From Streptomyces sp. NL15-2K (GTDB lineage: Bacteria > Actinomycetota > Actinomycetes > Streptomycetales > Streptomycetaceae), in contig NZ_CP130630.1 of the NCBI RefSeq assembly GCF_030551255.1, forward strand, positions 11,035,001 to 11,099,000: a stretch of DNA of 64,000 nucleotides, given 5' to 3'. Below are positions 9,863-18,444 of this stretch, in pieces. A model generated the notes under the pieces. The model did no database searches, had not been told where the DNA came from, and saw only the letters and a list, made by a program, of their open reading frames with translations. Each line of letters starts with the position of its first letter. Positions within the stretch are counted from its first letter, which is position 1. A program made the position numbers and the translations under genes.

Positions 9863-9874
9863 CTTGTATACAAG
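9863..9874. promoter_or_regulatory. Palindromic GntR (FCD) operator, CTTGTATACAAG
   Basis: A perfect 12-bp palindrome containing TTGTATACAA, which fits the T-x-G-T-n(2-3)-A-C-x-A pattern of FadR/UxuR-type GntR regulators. It lies between the divergent manD and GntR genes, 58 bp before the manD GTG and 56 bp before the regulator ATG. A related half site, TACTTGT, occurs near 9896-9902. Binding by the adjacent regulator is inferred. Confidence 0.75.
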
Positions 9875-9929
9875 CATCTGTCGCGCAGTCGAGCAATACT
9901 TGTGGCACCGGTCTACGTACGATGTGCAC

Positions 9930-10640
9930 ATGGCTCAAACCAACGGGCGGCGGACGAGTCGGCGCGACATCTACCTGAAGTTGCGTCAGATGGTGCTGAC
10001 CCTCGAACTCGCCCCGGGCGCCAGCCTGTCGGAGAACGAACTCGCCGCGTCGCTGGGTGTCAGCCGCACGCCGGTGCGGGAGAGCCTGATCCTGCTGGCC
10101 CAGGAGGGCCTGGTGCAGGTCTTCCCGAAGATCGGGTCGTTCGTGTCCCGCGTGGATCCGGCGCAGGTCGCCGACGCGCAGTTCCTCCGGGAGGCGGTGG
10201 AACTCGCCTCGCTGGAGGACCTGCCCGAGCAGCTCGACCCCGCGGTCGTCGAGGAACTGCGGGACAACCTGAAACGTCAGCGGCGCGCGGACCTCGGCCT
10301 GGAGGAGTTCTTCGCACTGGACGAGGCGTTCCACCAGGGCCTGATGCGGCTGAGCGGTCACGGCGACGTCTGGACCACCGTGGCCGCGGCCAAGGGCCAC
10401 CTGGACCGGGCCAGGCGCCTCGGCCTCCACGAGAACGTGTCCCCGGCCGGGTTCGCCGCCCAGCACCACGAGATCTTCGACGCGGTCCTCGGCGGAAACG
10501 TCCCCCTCGCCCGCACCGCCATGCGCACCCACTTGCGGGCCGTCTTCAACGACATCGAACGCATCCGCGCGCACTCACCCGAACTGTTCGCCGACCACTC
10601 GACCGTGCCGGTGCGACGCAACGTCGTGGTCTGGGAGTGA
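9930..10640 (+). CDS. GntR-family transcriptional regulator (FCD domain), uronate operon
   Basis: A 236-residue regulator. An N-terminal winged helix (about 12-75) has the GntR signature [16 protein letters not shown], followed by an all-helical FCD ligand domain with E-A-F-H, H-x-x-I/L and the late H-x-E-I-F metal-site pattern. FCD GntR proteins typically sense small acids such as uronates or keto-deoxy acids and repress divergent catabolic operons. The palindrome at 9863-9874 is the likely operator. The ATG at 9930 gives the standard N-terminus; longer in-frame starts would cross the operator. Confidence 0.9.
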   Translation: MAQTNGRRTSRRDIYLKLRQMVLTLELAPGASLSENELAASLGVSRTPVRESLILLAQEGLVQVFPKIGSFVSRVDPAQVADAQFLREAVELASLEDLPEQLDPAVVEELRDNLKRQRRADLGLEEFFALDEAFHQGLMRLSGHGDVWTTVAAAKGHLDRARRLGLHENVSPAGFAAQHHEIFDAVLGGNVPLARTAMRTHLRAVFNDIERIRAHSPELFADHSTVPVRRNVVVWE

Positions 10641-10720
10641 CGGCGCCGGGCGCCTGCGGGGCCTGAGGGTCTGCGGGGCATGCGAGGTCTGCGGGGCCTG
10701 AGAGGGGCCTGAGGGGCCGC

Positions 10721-11962
10721 TCATCCGATGTCAACCACTCTTGCCCAGGCGGGCGGCGAGTCCGGCACGTACTCGGGGTCGTCCTCGTCCCACGACCGGC
10801 CTGCCTGGTGCCGAGGGAACAGACCCACCACCGTCCGGCACGGTGGTCGCGTGTCCGGCCAGCGCGTCTGCCCGTCGGTCAGGATCACGACGACATCGGG
10901 GCGGGGCCGCGCCCGGAGCGCCTTGGCGAAGCCCGCGCGCAGATCCGTACCCCCGCCGCCCACCAGCGGTATCCCCTCGGCACGGCACAGCGGGTGCACC
11001 ACCCGGGCCGCCGCGTCGCACGACACCACGCTGACCAGGTCGCGACGGCCGCCCACGGCACGGGAGATCGCGGCGACTTCGAGGAGTGCGCTGCCCAGTT
11101 CGGCGTCACTGACCGACCCGGACGTGTCGATGACCACGCAGACCCGGGGCGGCCGGCGCCGCAGGCTCGGCAGCACGACGCCGGGCACCCCGGCCGAACG
11201 CCGCGCCGGCCGGCCGTAGGTGTAGTCCTCACCCACGCCGGGGCCGGAGGCCGCCGAGCGGACCGCCGCTCCCAGCAACTCCCGCCACGGCTGCGGCGGG
11301 TGGAACGCCTCCTCCGCCCACCGCTTCCACCCTCTCGGGGCGTTCCCCGGACGGGCGGTGATGCCCTGTGCCACCCGGAACCGGACCGCGTCGCGTTCCT
11401 GTTCGCTGAGGCCGTGCGCGCCGTCCGGTCCCAGGTCCCACTCCCGTTCCAGCCCGTCGGCGCCGCTGCCGCAGTCCAGCCAGGCCCAGTCCTGGGTACG
11501 CGGACCGAGCGTGAACAGGCGCAGGTAGTCCTCCATGAGCTGCCCGGCGGGCAGAGCCAAGGCGGTCGGCTCGACAGCACCTTCGGGCCGGAGCAGCCCG
11601 TCACCGAACACGTCGTCGTTGATCTCGCAGTCCGCGGCGATGTTCATCCGCAGCCGTTCCCCCGGGCCGGTCAGCCCGCGCTCCCGCGCGACCCGGTCAC
11701 CACGTCCGTGATGGTCGCGCAGCAGGTGGGATACCTCGTGCACCCACACCCCCGCCAGTTCCTCCACGGGCGTCCGGTCCACGAACCCCGGCGAGACGTA
11801 GCACCGCCAGTGCCGGTCGACGGCCATCGTCGGTACCCACCGCGACTCCACGGTGTGCAGGGCGAACAGGGCCGTCGCCAGGTAGGGCCGGACCCGGGCC
11901 GCGTACAGGCGGGCGGCGAAGAGCTTGTCGAGGTCCAGGGCCCCCGGTGCGTCCGGGATCAC
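10721..11962 (-). CDS. VWA-like domain protein with putative metallopeptidase N-terminal domain
   Basis: A 413-residue cytoplasmic protein. The N-terminal half carries W-V-H75-E-V-S-H79, an HExxH zinc motif of the DUF2201-type metallopeptidase-like domain. The C-terminal half has a VWA-type MIDAS strand, C-V-V-I-D-T-S-G-S-V, and a later T-D-G-Q. This architecture is regularly paired with MoxR AAA+ ATPases, which are thought to act as chaperones or remodellers with VWA proteins as adaptors. The GTG at 11962 overlaps the MoxR stop (GTGA), so the two are probably co-translated. Neither peptidase activity nor target is known. Confidence 0.85.
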   Translation of the reverse strand: MIPDAPGALDLDKLFAARLYAARVRPYLATALFALHTVESRWVPTMAVDRHWRCYVSPGFVDRTPVEELAGVWVHEVSHLLRDHHGRGDRVARERGLTGPGERLRMNIAADCEINDDVFGDGLLRPEGAVEPTALALPAGQLMEDYLRLFTLGPRTQDWAWLDCGSGADGLEREWDLGPDGAHGLSEQERDAVRFRVAQGITARPGNAPRGWKRWAEEAFHPPQPWRELLGAAVRSAASGPGVGEDYTYGRPARRSAGVPGVVLPSLRRRPPRVCVVIDTSGSVSDAELGSALLEVAAISRAVGGRRDLVSVVSCDAAARVVHPLCRAEGIPLVGGGGTDLRAGFAKALRARPRPDVVVILTDGQTRWPDTRPPCRTVVGLFPRHQAGRSWDEDDPEYVPDSPPAWARVVDIG

Positions 11963-13224
11963 CGGCCGGCCCTCGCGGTGACCGCCGCGCTCCGGGCCGC
12001 CACGTCGTCCGCACGCCGGGACAGGGACACCGTTCCGGCGAGGCGTTCGATCGCTGCCGGAACGTCCCAGTCCGGCCGGCGCAAGGCGGCGAGTGTGTTC
12101 GCGGGGACGACCACCAGGTCCGGGGCTCCGGTGTCCACCGCCCGGACCAGGAGCTCCCACGCCGCGTCCCAGCGGGACTTCTCCGGGCGCCCCCGGACCG
12201 CCTCCACCACACCGTCCAGCACGGCCTGGCGCAGATCCCCCCGCTCGGGCAGGACGGCCCCCGCCGGGTCGGCGAGCAGCACCTCGGGGTCCGGGAGGTC
12301 CATCCGGTCCACGCTCGCCAGCAACTCCAGCCCCGGACCGTCCCCCACGGTGCCCCTGACCAGCAGGGAGAGTACGTCCCGGGAGGAACCGGCCGCGGTC
12401 GCGAACGCGATCAGGCACAGGGTCATCTCCCAGCTCCGGGGCGACGGCCAAGGGCCGCCCCGGCGCGTCTCGTTGCTGGGCAGCCGGTGCACGAGCCCCG
12501 GACGGGCGGCCAGGAGCCCGCACACCGCGCGGCGCGCGAAGTCGACGGCCTCCGGCAGCCTCTCCGGTTCGAGTCGGGGCAGGGTCGCCCGGGGCCACGT
12601 CCCGCCGAGACCGCGTACGACGACCTCGTGGTCGTGGGTCCACTGGAGGTGGACGAACCGGTTGGCCAGAGGCGGGCTCAGTTCCCACCCGTCGGCCGCC
12701 GAGGAGCGCGGATTGGCGGCGGCCACGATCCGGACGCCGGGCGGCAGCCGCAGGGCGCCGATCCGCCGCTCCAGCACGAGCCGGAGCAGGGCGGCCTGAA
12801 CGGCCGGCGGCGCAGTGGACAACTCGTCCAGGAACAGCAGCCCGCGGCCGGCCCGTACCAGTCGTACGGCCCAGTCCGGCGGCGCCATGGGCACACCGTG
12901 CTCGGCGGGATCGTCTCCGACGACGGGCAGCCCCGAGAAGTCGGACGGCTCGTGCACACTCGCGATCACCGTGGTCAGCGGAAGGTCCAGGGCCGCGGCC
13001 AGCTGTGTCAGAGCAGCGGTCTTGCCGATGCCCGGCTCACCCCACAGCAGCACGGGCAGGTCGGCGGCCACGGCCAGGGTCAGGGTCTCCAGCTGGGTGT
13101 CGGGGCGCGGTTCGGTGGTGGTGTCGCGCAGCAGGCTCAACAAGTCGTCGGCGACGTCGAGTTGGGAGGTGTGGGCCGGGTCGGAGGGAGTGCCGGTGGC
13201 GGCGAAGGGCGTGTATGTGGGCAT
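11959..13224 (-). CDS. MoxR-family AAA+ ATPase
   Basis: A 421-residue ATPase with Walker A G62-E-P-G-I-G-K-T69, Walker B G-L-L-F-L-D-E, a sensor-1 A-A-N-P and an arginine-rich region near P-L-A-N-R-F. The sequence after the P-loop, V-H-E-P-S-D-F-S-G-L, is typical of MoxR ATPases associated with VWA proteins. It is the middle gene of a three-gene leftward operon and is coupled by GTGA to the VWA gene. A 357-bp minisatellite-bearing gap separates it from the first gene. It is probably an ATP-driven remodeller of a client defined by its partners; the client is unknown. Confidence 0.88.
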   Translation of the reverse strand: MPTYTPFAATGTPSDPAHTSQLDVADDLLSLLRDTTTEPRPDTQLETLTLAVAADLPVLLWGEPGIGKTAALTQLAAALDLPLTTVIASVHEPSDFSGLPVVGDDPAEHGVPMAPPDWAVRLVRAGRGLLFLDELSTAPPAVQAALLRLVLERRIGALRLPPGVRIVAAANPRSSAADGWELSPPLANRFVHLQWTHDHEVVVRGLGGTWPRATLPRLEPERLPEAVDFARRAVCGLLAARPGLVHRLPSNETRRGGPWPSPRSWEMTLCLIAFATAAGSSRDVLSLLVRGTVGDGPGLELLASVDRMDLPDPEVLLADPAGAVLPERGDLRQAVLDGVVEAVRGRPEKSRWDAAWELLVRAVDTGAPDLVVVPANTLAALRRPDWDVPAAIERLAGTVSLSRRADDVAARSAAVTARAGR

Positions 13225-13290
13225 GTCTGATCACCTTTGGGTTTGGTTGTGAGGCGAGTGAGTGTGGGGGTGGGGGGAGGACGCCGGGGC

Positions 13291-13560
13291 GGTGTCTGGC
13301 GAGTGGGTGTGAGGCGGGGGCCGGGCCCCGGGGGCGATGTGTGGCGAGTGGGTGCGAGGCGGACGGCTCCGGGGGCGATGTGTGGCGAGTGGGCGCGGGG
13401 CGGGGGCTCCGGGGGCGATGTGCGGCGAGTGGGCGCGGGGCGGGGGCCCCGGGGACGATGTGCGGCGAGTGCGTGTGGGGACAGAGGGACCCGGAGTTGG
13501 CGTGTGGTGAGTGGGTGTGGGGACGGAGGGCCCCGGAGTCGGCGTGTGGTGAGTGGATGC
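13291..13560. repeat. Minisatellite, about seven degenerate 40-44 bp units, in a 357-bp intergenic gap
   Basis: The gap 13225-13581 between two leftward genes holds tandem copies of a unit containing GATGTGTGGCGAGTGGG, followed by a G-rich run and CTCCGGGGGC. The GCGAGTG (or GTGAGTG) core recurs near 13299, 13343, 13385, 13425, 13465, 13507 and 13549. The last two copies have drifted to GTGTGGTGAGTGG. Every frame across it gives low-complexity H-P-L-A-T-H-R-P-type peptide on the minus strand, so I do not regard it as coding. Apart from the repeat I see nothing in the gap. Confidence 0.85.
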
Positions 13561-13581
13561 GTAAGGGACGCAGGTCCCGGG

Positions 13582-14982
13582 TCAGCGGAAGGTGCCGTGG
13601 CGCGGACGCGAGCGGCCGATGCGGGGACGGCGACGGTCCTCGGGGCGAAGACGGGCAGGTCCGGGTCCGGTCAGACCCGCCCGGAACAGCCCGTAGGTGA
13701 TCCGCCGCTGTGCGGCCGCCTCCAACTCGTCCCGCAGAGCGCCACCGCGCAGCAGTGCGTCGGGGCCCAGCAGGGCCTCGACGACGGCCAGCGCACCGGC
13801 GATGTCCCCGTGGTCCAGGCGTGCGCGGACGTCGGCGAGGCACTCCGGATGGCGGTGTGCCGCGTCAATGGCCTGCAGGCAGGGAAGCGGAGTACCGGTC
13901 AGCGCGGCCAGCAGCTCCTCCCGCCGGATCTCGGTCGGGTCGTGGTCGAGCGGCGCCAACACCCCGTCGACCAGGCCGATCCGGTGCTGAGCTCCCCGGC
14001 ACTCCACGAGGCGCGCTGGTCCTGTCGGGTCCGGAGCCCGGGACCGGCCGGCCGGTGAATGATCCGGTGCCAGTGCCGAGGCGACCAGGGGGTGCAGCCG
14101 ATCGACCTCGATCAAACCGGCGCGGATCAGTTCCAGATCCGGCAGCACCCAGGTCGCCGCGTCGGGCAGGACCGGCGGCGCGGAGGCGTCGCCGCGCGTG
14201 GGCGCCGCCGTAATCCGCAATTCGGGTGGACCGGTACCGTTCTCGTCCGCGATCAGGCGCAGGACCAGCCGTTGTCGCGCCCCGACCCGCACGGCGACGG
14301 CACCGCCGGTCCGCCCCTCGGCGTGGAGCAGAATCCCCGCCTCGGCCGCCCACCGGTCGACGGCACATCGGCTCCCTTGCGGCACGCTCCCCAGCGGGTC
14401 CGGGGGCGGCGCAGGAGAGTCGGCCGGCAGATCGGCCCCGGACCGGATCCGCAGCTCATCGGTCCGGCGCGCGTCCCACAGGTGGCGGTGCAGGTCGAGG
14501 CGGAACCGCCGGTTGGGGCGGGGATGCGGATGGCGGCGGGCATCGGGCCCGGAGGCGGATCCGTCCCACAGCGCGAGGCTGATCCGCTGACCGGCATCCG
14601 CCCAGGCCGGCGGAGTCCGGACTACGAGGTGCACGGGGCCTGCGCCGTCACGCCCCACAGCGTCGTACCGCGCCAGAGAGACGGTCAGTCCTGGACGCAA
14701 CAGCCCGTCAGGACCGATTCTCGGCATGTGCCAGCGCAGCAGGTCAGGAGCCAGATGGCGGAGATCGGCCCGGAGTTGGGCCACGAGTGCCTGGCCGTGG
14801 GTACGCGCCAGGGAACGCAGACTGAGATCTACATCGATGCCTGCGGCGGCGCACGCCCCCGCCCAGTCCCCGGCGAGGCGCCGGCTGGTCGCGGTCTCGA
14901 TCATGGACGGCGGCACGGCGAACTCACGCACGCGCTGCCAGAGGGAAAGGCGGGAATCCCCGTTCGCGGTCCGAGTGAGCAT
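13582..14982 (-). CDS. Uncharacterised protein, first gene of the MoxR/VWA operon (466 aa)
   Basis: I do not recognise this protein. It has no signal peptide, membrane segment or evident catalytic motif. It is rich in Arg, Pro and Leu, starts with a helical region (R-V-R-E-F-A-V-P-P-S-M-I-E) containing A-G-D-W-x-x-A-C-x-A-A, has a beta-rich middle (V-S-L-A-R-Y-D, H-L-V-V-R-T-P-P) and ends in a basic tail. It precedes the MoxR ATPase and VWA gene on the same strand, behind a good promoter at 15046-15074. By analogy with ternary MoxR-VWA systems it could be the client or effector; this is inference only. The ATG at 14982 or the GTG at 14988 both fit the AAGGTGAG upstream. Confidence 0.75.
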   Translation of the reverse strand: MLTRTANGDSRLSLWQRVREFAVPPSMIETATSRRLAGDWAGACAAAGIDVDLSLRSLARTHGQALVAQLRADLRHLAPDLLRWHMPRIGPDGLLRPGLTVSLARYDAVGRDGAGPVHLVVRTPPAWADAGQRISLALWDGSASGPDARRHPHPRPNRRFRLDLHRHLWDARRTDELRIRSGADLPADSPAPPPDPLGSVPQGSRCAVDRWAAEAGILLHAEGRTGGAVAVRVGARQRLVLRLIADENGTGPPELRITAAPTRGDASAPPVLPDAATWVLPDLELIRAGLIEVDRLHPLVASALAPDHSPAGRSRAPDPTGPARLVECRGAQHRIGLVDGVLAPLDHDPTEIRREELLAALTGTPLPCLQAIDAAHRHPECLADVRARLDHGDIAGALAVVEALLGPDALLRGGALRDELEAAAQRRITYGLFRAGLTGPGPARLRPEDRRRPRIGRSRPRHGTFR

Positions 14983-15045
14983 CAGCACTCACCTTGCGCG
15001 GTCGGGGCCCCCAATCTGTCAACAGAATGAGTCGTCATCGCGGGG

Positions 15046-15074
15046 ATCGTAACGCTCCCACCTCGAACTGTCAG
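15046..15074 (-). promoter_or_regulatory. Candidate housekeeping promoter of the MoxR/VWA operon
   Basis: Reading leftward, CTGACA (15069-15074) and TACGAT (15046-15051) are separated by exactly 17 bp, matching a sigma-HrdB-type promoter. Transcription would start near 15039, about 57 bp before the first gene of the operon. Confidence 0.5.
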
Positions 15075-15132
15075 GTGCTTTTCGCCCCCCAACTGGGCGG
15101 ACACTCGCGTGGGATGAGCGAAGGCCCGCCGG

Positions 15133-16209
15133 TCAGGCGGAAGCCCCGCCGCGGTGTCGCGTGCGGGCGATCAGCCACATCAGATACGGCGCCCCGACCG
15201 CCGCGGTCAGCACGCCGACCGGCAGTTCGTTGGGCGAGAACACGCGCCGGGCCAGCAGGTCCGCCGTGGTCACGATCAGGGCACCCGTCAACGCCGAGCA
15301 GAGCAGGGGGATCTGGGTGGTGCGGGTGAGGCGGCGGGCGATCTGGGGCGCGAGCAGCGCCACGAAGTCGACCGGCCCGGCCGCGCCGGTCGCCACGGAC
15401 GCCAGCACCACGCCGAGGGCGGTCAGCCCCAGCCGTACCCGGCCCAGCCGGACACCGAGGGCGGTGGCCGTGTCGTCGTCCAGGGACACCGCCCGCTGGG
15501 CCCGGGCGGCCCACAGCAGCGGCGGAATCAGGACGAGCACCGTCAGGGCGAGAGGCGCCGCCTGGTCGTAACCGCGTCCGTTGAGGGAGCCGGTGAGCCA
15601 CACCTTGGCCTGCTGGGCCACCAGGTAGTCGCCCTTGGTCAGGAACAGCCGGGTCAGTGATCCCAGCGCGATCGAGACACCGATCCCGACGAGCACGAAC
15701 CGCGTGGCGTGCAGGCCCTTGCGCCAGGCGAAGGCGTAGACGAGCACGGCGGCGGACAGCCCGCCGACGATCGCGACGTACGGCAGCGCGGTGGGGGACG
15801 TGACGCCGAAGGTCATTGCGGTCACCGTCGCCGCGCCCGCGCCGTGCGTGACGCCGATGACGTCCGGACTGGCCAGGGAGTTGCGGGCGACCGTCTGGAC
15901 CAGCGCCCCCGCGATCCCGAAGGCGGCACCGACCAGCAGACCCGTCACCAGGCGGGGCAGCCGCAGCGTGCCGACGACCAGTTCGTCGGGGCTCGGCTTC
16001 CCGAGCAGGACGCGGACGACCTCCGTGGGGGAGACGAAGGACTCGCCGACGCAGAGCGAGGCGACGACGGTCACCGCCAGCGCGGCCACGAGGACGGCGG
16101 CGATCACGACGGCCCTGCGGTGCAGCAGGAAGCTGTGCTCGCGCACGCGGACGACGGAGTAGCCGAAGGGACGGGCCGCCGCCGTGCCGGTCCGGTCGAG
16201 TCGCGTCAT
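15133..16209 (-). CDS. FecCD-type iron-siderophore ABC permease (second subunit)
   Basis: A 358-residue polytopic permease of the BtuC/FecCD family. It has a hydrophobic N-terminal helix near residues 30-55, the T-L-R-L-P-R-L-V-T-G-L-L-V-G-A-A segment, G-V-T-H-G-A-G and the C-terminal F-V-A-L-L-A-P-Q-I-A-R-R-L coupling region. It forms a heterodimer with the preceding permease to import ferric siderophores. Its ATG at 16209 overlaps the upstream permease stop (ATGA). No ATPase gene follows; the next leftward gene is the unrelated MoxR operon, so the ATPase must be encoded elsewhere. Confidence 0.92.
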   Translation of the reverse strand: MTRLDRTGTAAARPFGYSVVRVREHSFLLHRRAVVIAAVLVAALAVTVVASLCVGESFVSPTEVVRVLLGKPSPDELVVGTLRLPRLVTGLLVGAAFGIAGALVQTVARNSLASPDVIGVTHGAGAATVTAMTFGVTSPTALPYVAIVGGLSAAVLVYAFAWRKGLHATRFVLVGIGVSIALGSLTRLFLTKGDYLVAQQAKVWLTGSLNGRGYDQAAPLALTVLVLIPPLLWAARAQRAVSLDDDTATALGVRLGRVRLGLTALGVVLASVATGAAGPVDFVALLAPQIARRLTRTTQIPLLCSALTGALIVTTADLLARRVFSPNELPVGVLTAAVGAPYLMWLIARTRHRGGASA

Positions 16210-17210
16210 GCCGCCACCGCCGCCTTCCGCCGTACGAGCGCGATCAGGAACGGCACGCCCAACAAGGCCGTCATCACGGCCACCGGGACCTCCGAGGGCG
16301 GGAAGAGGACGCGCCCGAGCACGTCCGAGACCAGGATCACCGAGGGGCCCAGTACGGCGGCCATCGGCAGGACCCAGCGATGGGCGGCGCCCACCAGGGC
16401 GCGGGCGATGTGCGGCACGGCGAGCCCGACGAAGGCGATGGGACCGGCCGCGGCCACCGCGACCCCGGTCAGCACGGTCGCGGCGAGGGCGCCGAGGATC
16501 CGCACCCGAAGGACGTGGTGGCCGAGCCCGCGGGCCACGTCGTCGCCCAGGGCGAGCGCGTCCAGGCCGGGGACCGTGACGGCGACCAGCAGCAGTCCCG
16601 CGACCAGGAACGGCCACGTCTGCGCCACCACAGAGCCGTCCCGGCCGCTGATCGAGCCGACGTCCCAGAAGCGGAACTCGTCCAGGACCTCGGCATCGGT
16701 GGTGACGATTCCGGACACCACCGAGGCGAGGAAGGCGTTCATCGCGGCACCGGCCAGGGCGAGTTTCACCGGGGAGGCGCCGCCGCGCCCCCCGCTGGCG
16801 ACGGCGTACGCGGCCACCGCCGCGACCCCCGCGCCGACGAACGCGAACCAGACGTATCCGCTGAGCGTGTGCACCCCGAAGAAGGCGATCGCGCAGACCA
16901 CGCCGAGCGAGGCGCCCTGGCTGACACCGAGGACGCCCGGCTCGGCGATCGGATTGCGGGTGAGGCCCTGCATGACCACGCCGGCGATCGCCAGGGCGAG
17001 CCCGACCATCACACCGATGATCGTGCGGGGCACCCGCAGCGCCCGTACGACCTGGGCGTTGTCGCCGGTCCCGCCGTGCAGCAGGGCGTCGAACACCTCG
17101 GTGGGGGCGATCTGGCGGCTACCGACGGCGAGACTCAGCAGGACGGCGAGGAGCAGCAGGAGCACACCCGCGGCCAGCAGGACGACCCGGCGCCGCGTGG
17201 CACGGGACAT
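16206..17210 (-). CDS. FecCD-type iron-siderophore ABC permease (first subunit)
   Basis: A 334-residue permease with about nine to ten hydrophobic helices. It carries the family segment A-L-R-V-P-R-T-I-I-G-V-M-V-G-L-A-L-A, then P-G-V-L-G-V-S-Q-G-A-S and the coupling helix region F-V-G-L-A-V-P-H-I-A-R-A. It pairs with the downstream permease in a BtuCD-like importer. It begins 59 bp after the binding-protein gene. That gap contains short GTGATGCATGTGATG-like repeats. Confidence 0.92.
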   Translation of the reverse strand: MSRATRRRVVLLAAGVLLLLLAVLLSLAVGSRQIAPTEVFDALLHGGTGDNAQVVRALRVPRTIIGVMVGLALAIAGVVMQGLTRNPIAEPGVLGVSQGASLGVVCAIAFFGVHTLSGYVWFAFVGAGVAAVAAYAVASGGRGGASPVKLALAGAAMNAFLASVVSGIVTTDAEVLDEFRFWDVGSISGRDGSVVAQTWPFLVAGLLLVAVTVPGLDALALGDDVARGLGHHVLRVRILGALAATVLTGVAVAAAGPIAFVGLAVPHIARALVGAAHRWVLPMAAVLGPSVILVSDVLGRVLFPPSEVPVAVMTALLGVPFLIALVRRKAAVAA

Positions 17211-17269
17211 GTGCTACCTCTTCATGTGATGCACGTGGTGTAAGTGATGCATGTGATGCGGTGATGTGC

Positions 17270-18310
17270 CTACTTGGTCAGGTACTTGTCCAGATCCGCG
17301 ACGACCTGCTCGGCCGCGGTCACACCGAGTCCGAGGTACCAGGTCTCGTCCGGTACGTCATAGGCGTGCCCGGCCTTGACAGCCTTCAGGTTCTTCCACA
17401 GCGGGTTGCCCTGCGCACGGGACTTGTCCGTGGCCTTCGCGTCGCCGTACACGCCGGTGAAGATGTAGTCGGCGTCGGCTTGGTCGATGTTCTCGGCGCT
17501 GACCTCGGCGGCCAGGTCCTCGATGTCCTGGTTCTTCGGGCGGGGGATGCCGGCGTCCTTGAGGAGGGTGCCGATGAACGAGGCGTTCGCGTAGAGGCGG
17601 ATCACCCCGTCGGGCAGGTAACGCACCATCGAGACGGTCGGCTTGTCGGCGCCGAGCTCGGTGCCGAGTGCCTTGACCTTGCTGTCGTAGGCGGCGAGCT
17701 TCGCCTTGGCCTCGGCGGTCTTGTCGAGGGCCGACGCGTTGAGGAGGTAGTTCTCCTTCCACGTGAAGCCGGGCCGGATGGAGAAGACGGTCGGGGCGAT
17801 CTTCGACAACTCGTCGTACTTGTCCGCGGCACGCAGTTGGCTGCCGAGGATGAGGTCCGGCTGGAGACCGGCGATCGCCTCGAGGTTGAGGTTGTTGATG
17901 GTGCCGACGTTCTTCGGCGTGCCGGCGTCCTTCTTCAGGTACGACGGCAACTCGGGGGAGCCCTCGGTGGGGGCGAGCCCGACCGGCTTGATGCCCAGCG
18001 ACACCACGTTGTCCAACTCGCCGACGTCCAGGACCACCACGCGCTTGGGCTGGGCCTCGATCACGGTCTCGCCCATCGCGTGCCGCACGGTGCGCGGCCA
18101 CTCGCCCGGCTCGGCGTCGGTGCCCATCGCCGCGGTCTTCTCCGCGGCGGACCCGAAGTCCTCACCGCCCTGCGCCACGGCCTTCTTGTCACCGCCCCCG
18201 GCGGATCCCGCGTCCTTGCCGTCGTCGCCGGAGCCGCCGCACGCCGCGAGGGTCAGCGCGGCGGCGACGCCGAGAGCGAGGGCGGCCGGACCGCGACGCC
18301 GAGGGAACAT
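17270..18310 (-). CDS. Iron-siderophore substrate-binding lipoprotein
   Basis: A 346-residue FepB/FhuD-class binding protein. It has a lipoprotein signal (A-L-T-L-A-A-C-G-G-S, Cys near 24) followed by a periplasmic-binding-type fold with P-K-R-V-V-V-L-D-V-G-E-L-D and G-L-Q-P-D-L-I-L-G-S-Q. It is membrane-anchored outside the cell and hands ferric siderophore to the two FecCD permeases downstream. The ATG at 18310 is preferred because AAAGGAG lies seven bases upstream. An iron box at 18345-18363 overlaps the promoter region, so iron repression is expected. Confidence 0.92.
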   Translation of the reverse strand: MFPRRRGPAALALGVAAALTLAACGGSGDDGKDAGSAGGGDKKAVAQGGEDFGSAAEKTAAMGTDAEPGEWPRTVRHAMGETVIEAQPKRVVVLDVGELDNVVSLGIKPVGLAPTEGSPELPSYLKKDAGTPKNVGTINNLNLEAIAGLQPDLILGSQLRAADKYDELSKIAPTVFSIRPGFTWKENYLLNASALDKTAEAKAKLAAYDSKVKALGTELGADKPTVSMVRYLPDGVIRLYANASFIGTLLKDAGIPRPKNQDIEDLAAEVSAENIDQADADYIFTGVYGDAKATDKSRAQGNPLWKNLKAVKAGHAYDVPDETWYLGLGVTAAEQVVADLDKYLTK

Positions 18311-18344
18311 CACAGGACTCCTTTGTGACACCAGTTCATGGCCA

Positions 18345-18363
18345 TTAGGCCAGGCTCACCTTA
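18345..18363 (-). promoter_or_regulatory. Iron box (DmdR/IdeR/DtxR-type operator)
   Basis: The 19-bp TTAGGCCAGGCTCACCTTA matches the actinobacterial iron-box consensus TTAGGTTAGGCTCACCTAA at 16 of 19 positions. It ends 35 bp before the start codon of the siderophore-binding protein, where an iron-dependent repressor would block transcription. Confidence 0.85.
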
Positions 18364-18444
18364 TCCGGGTGCTCGCCGCGGCCGAGAACGGGTCCTGTGT
18401 GCTTCCTGTCACGAAGTTGTGGTGTCACCGCCGACGCGTTTCCT

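Noticed and set aside
10641..10720. Short G-rich repeats between the GntR and VWA genes
   Set aside because: Copies of TGCGGGGCCTGAG are few and irregular. They lie between convergent genes and may only be part of a terminator region.
13037..13843. Protein-coding frame through the minisatellite
   Set aside because: It is only an H/P/R-rich translation of the repeat, out of frame with the flanking genes.
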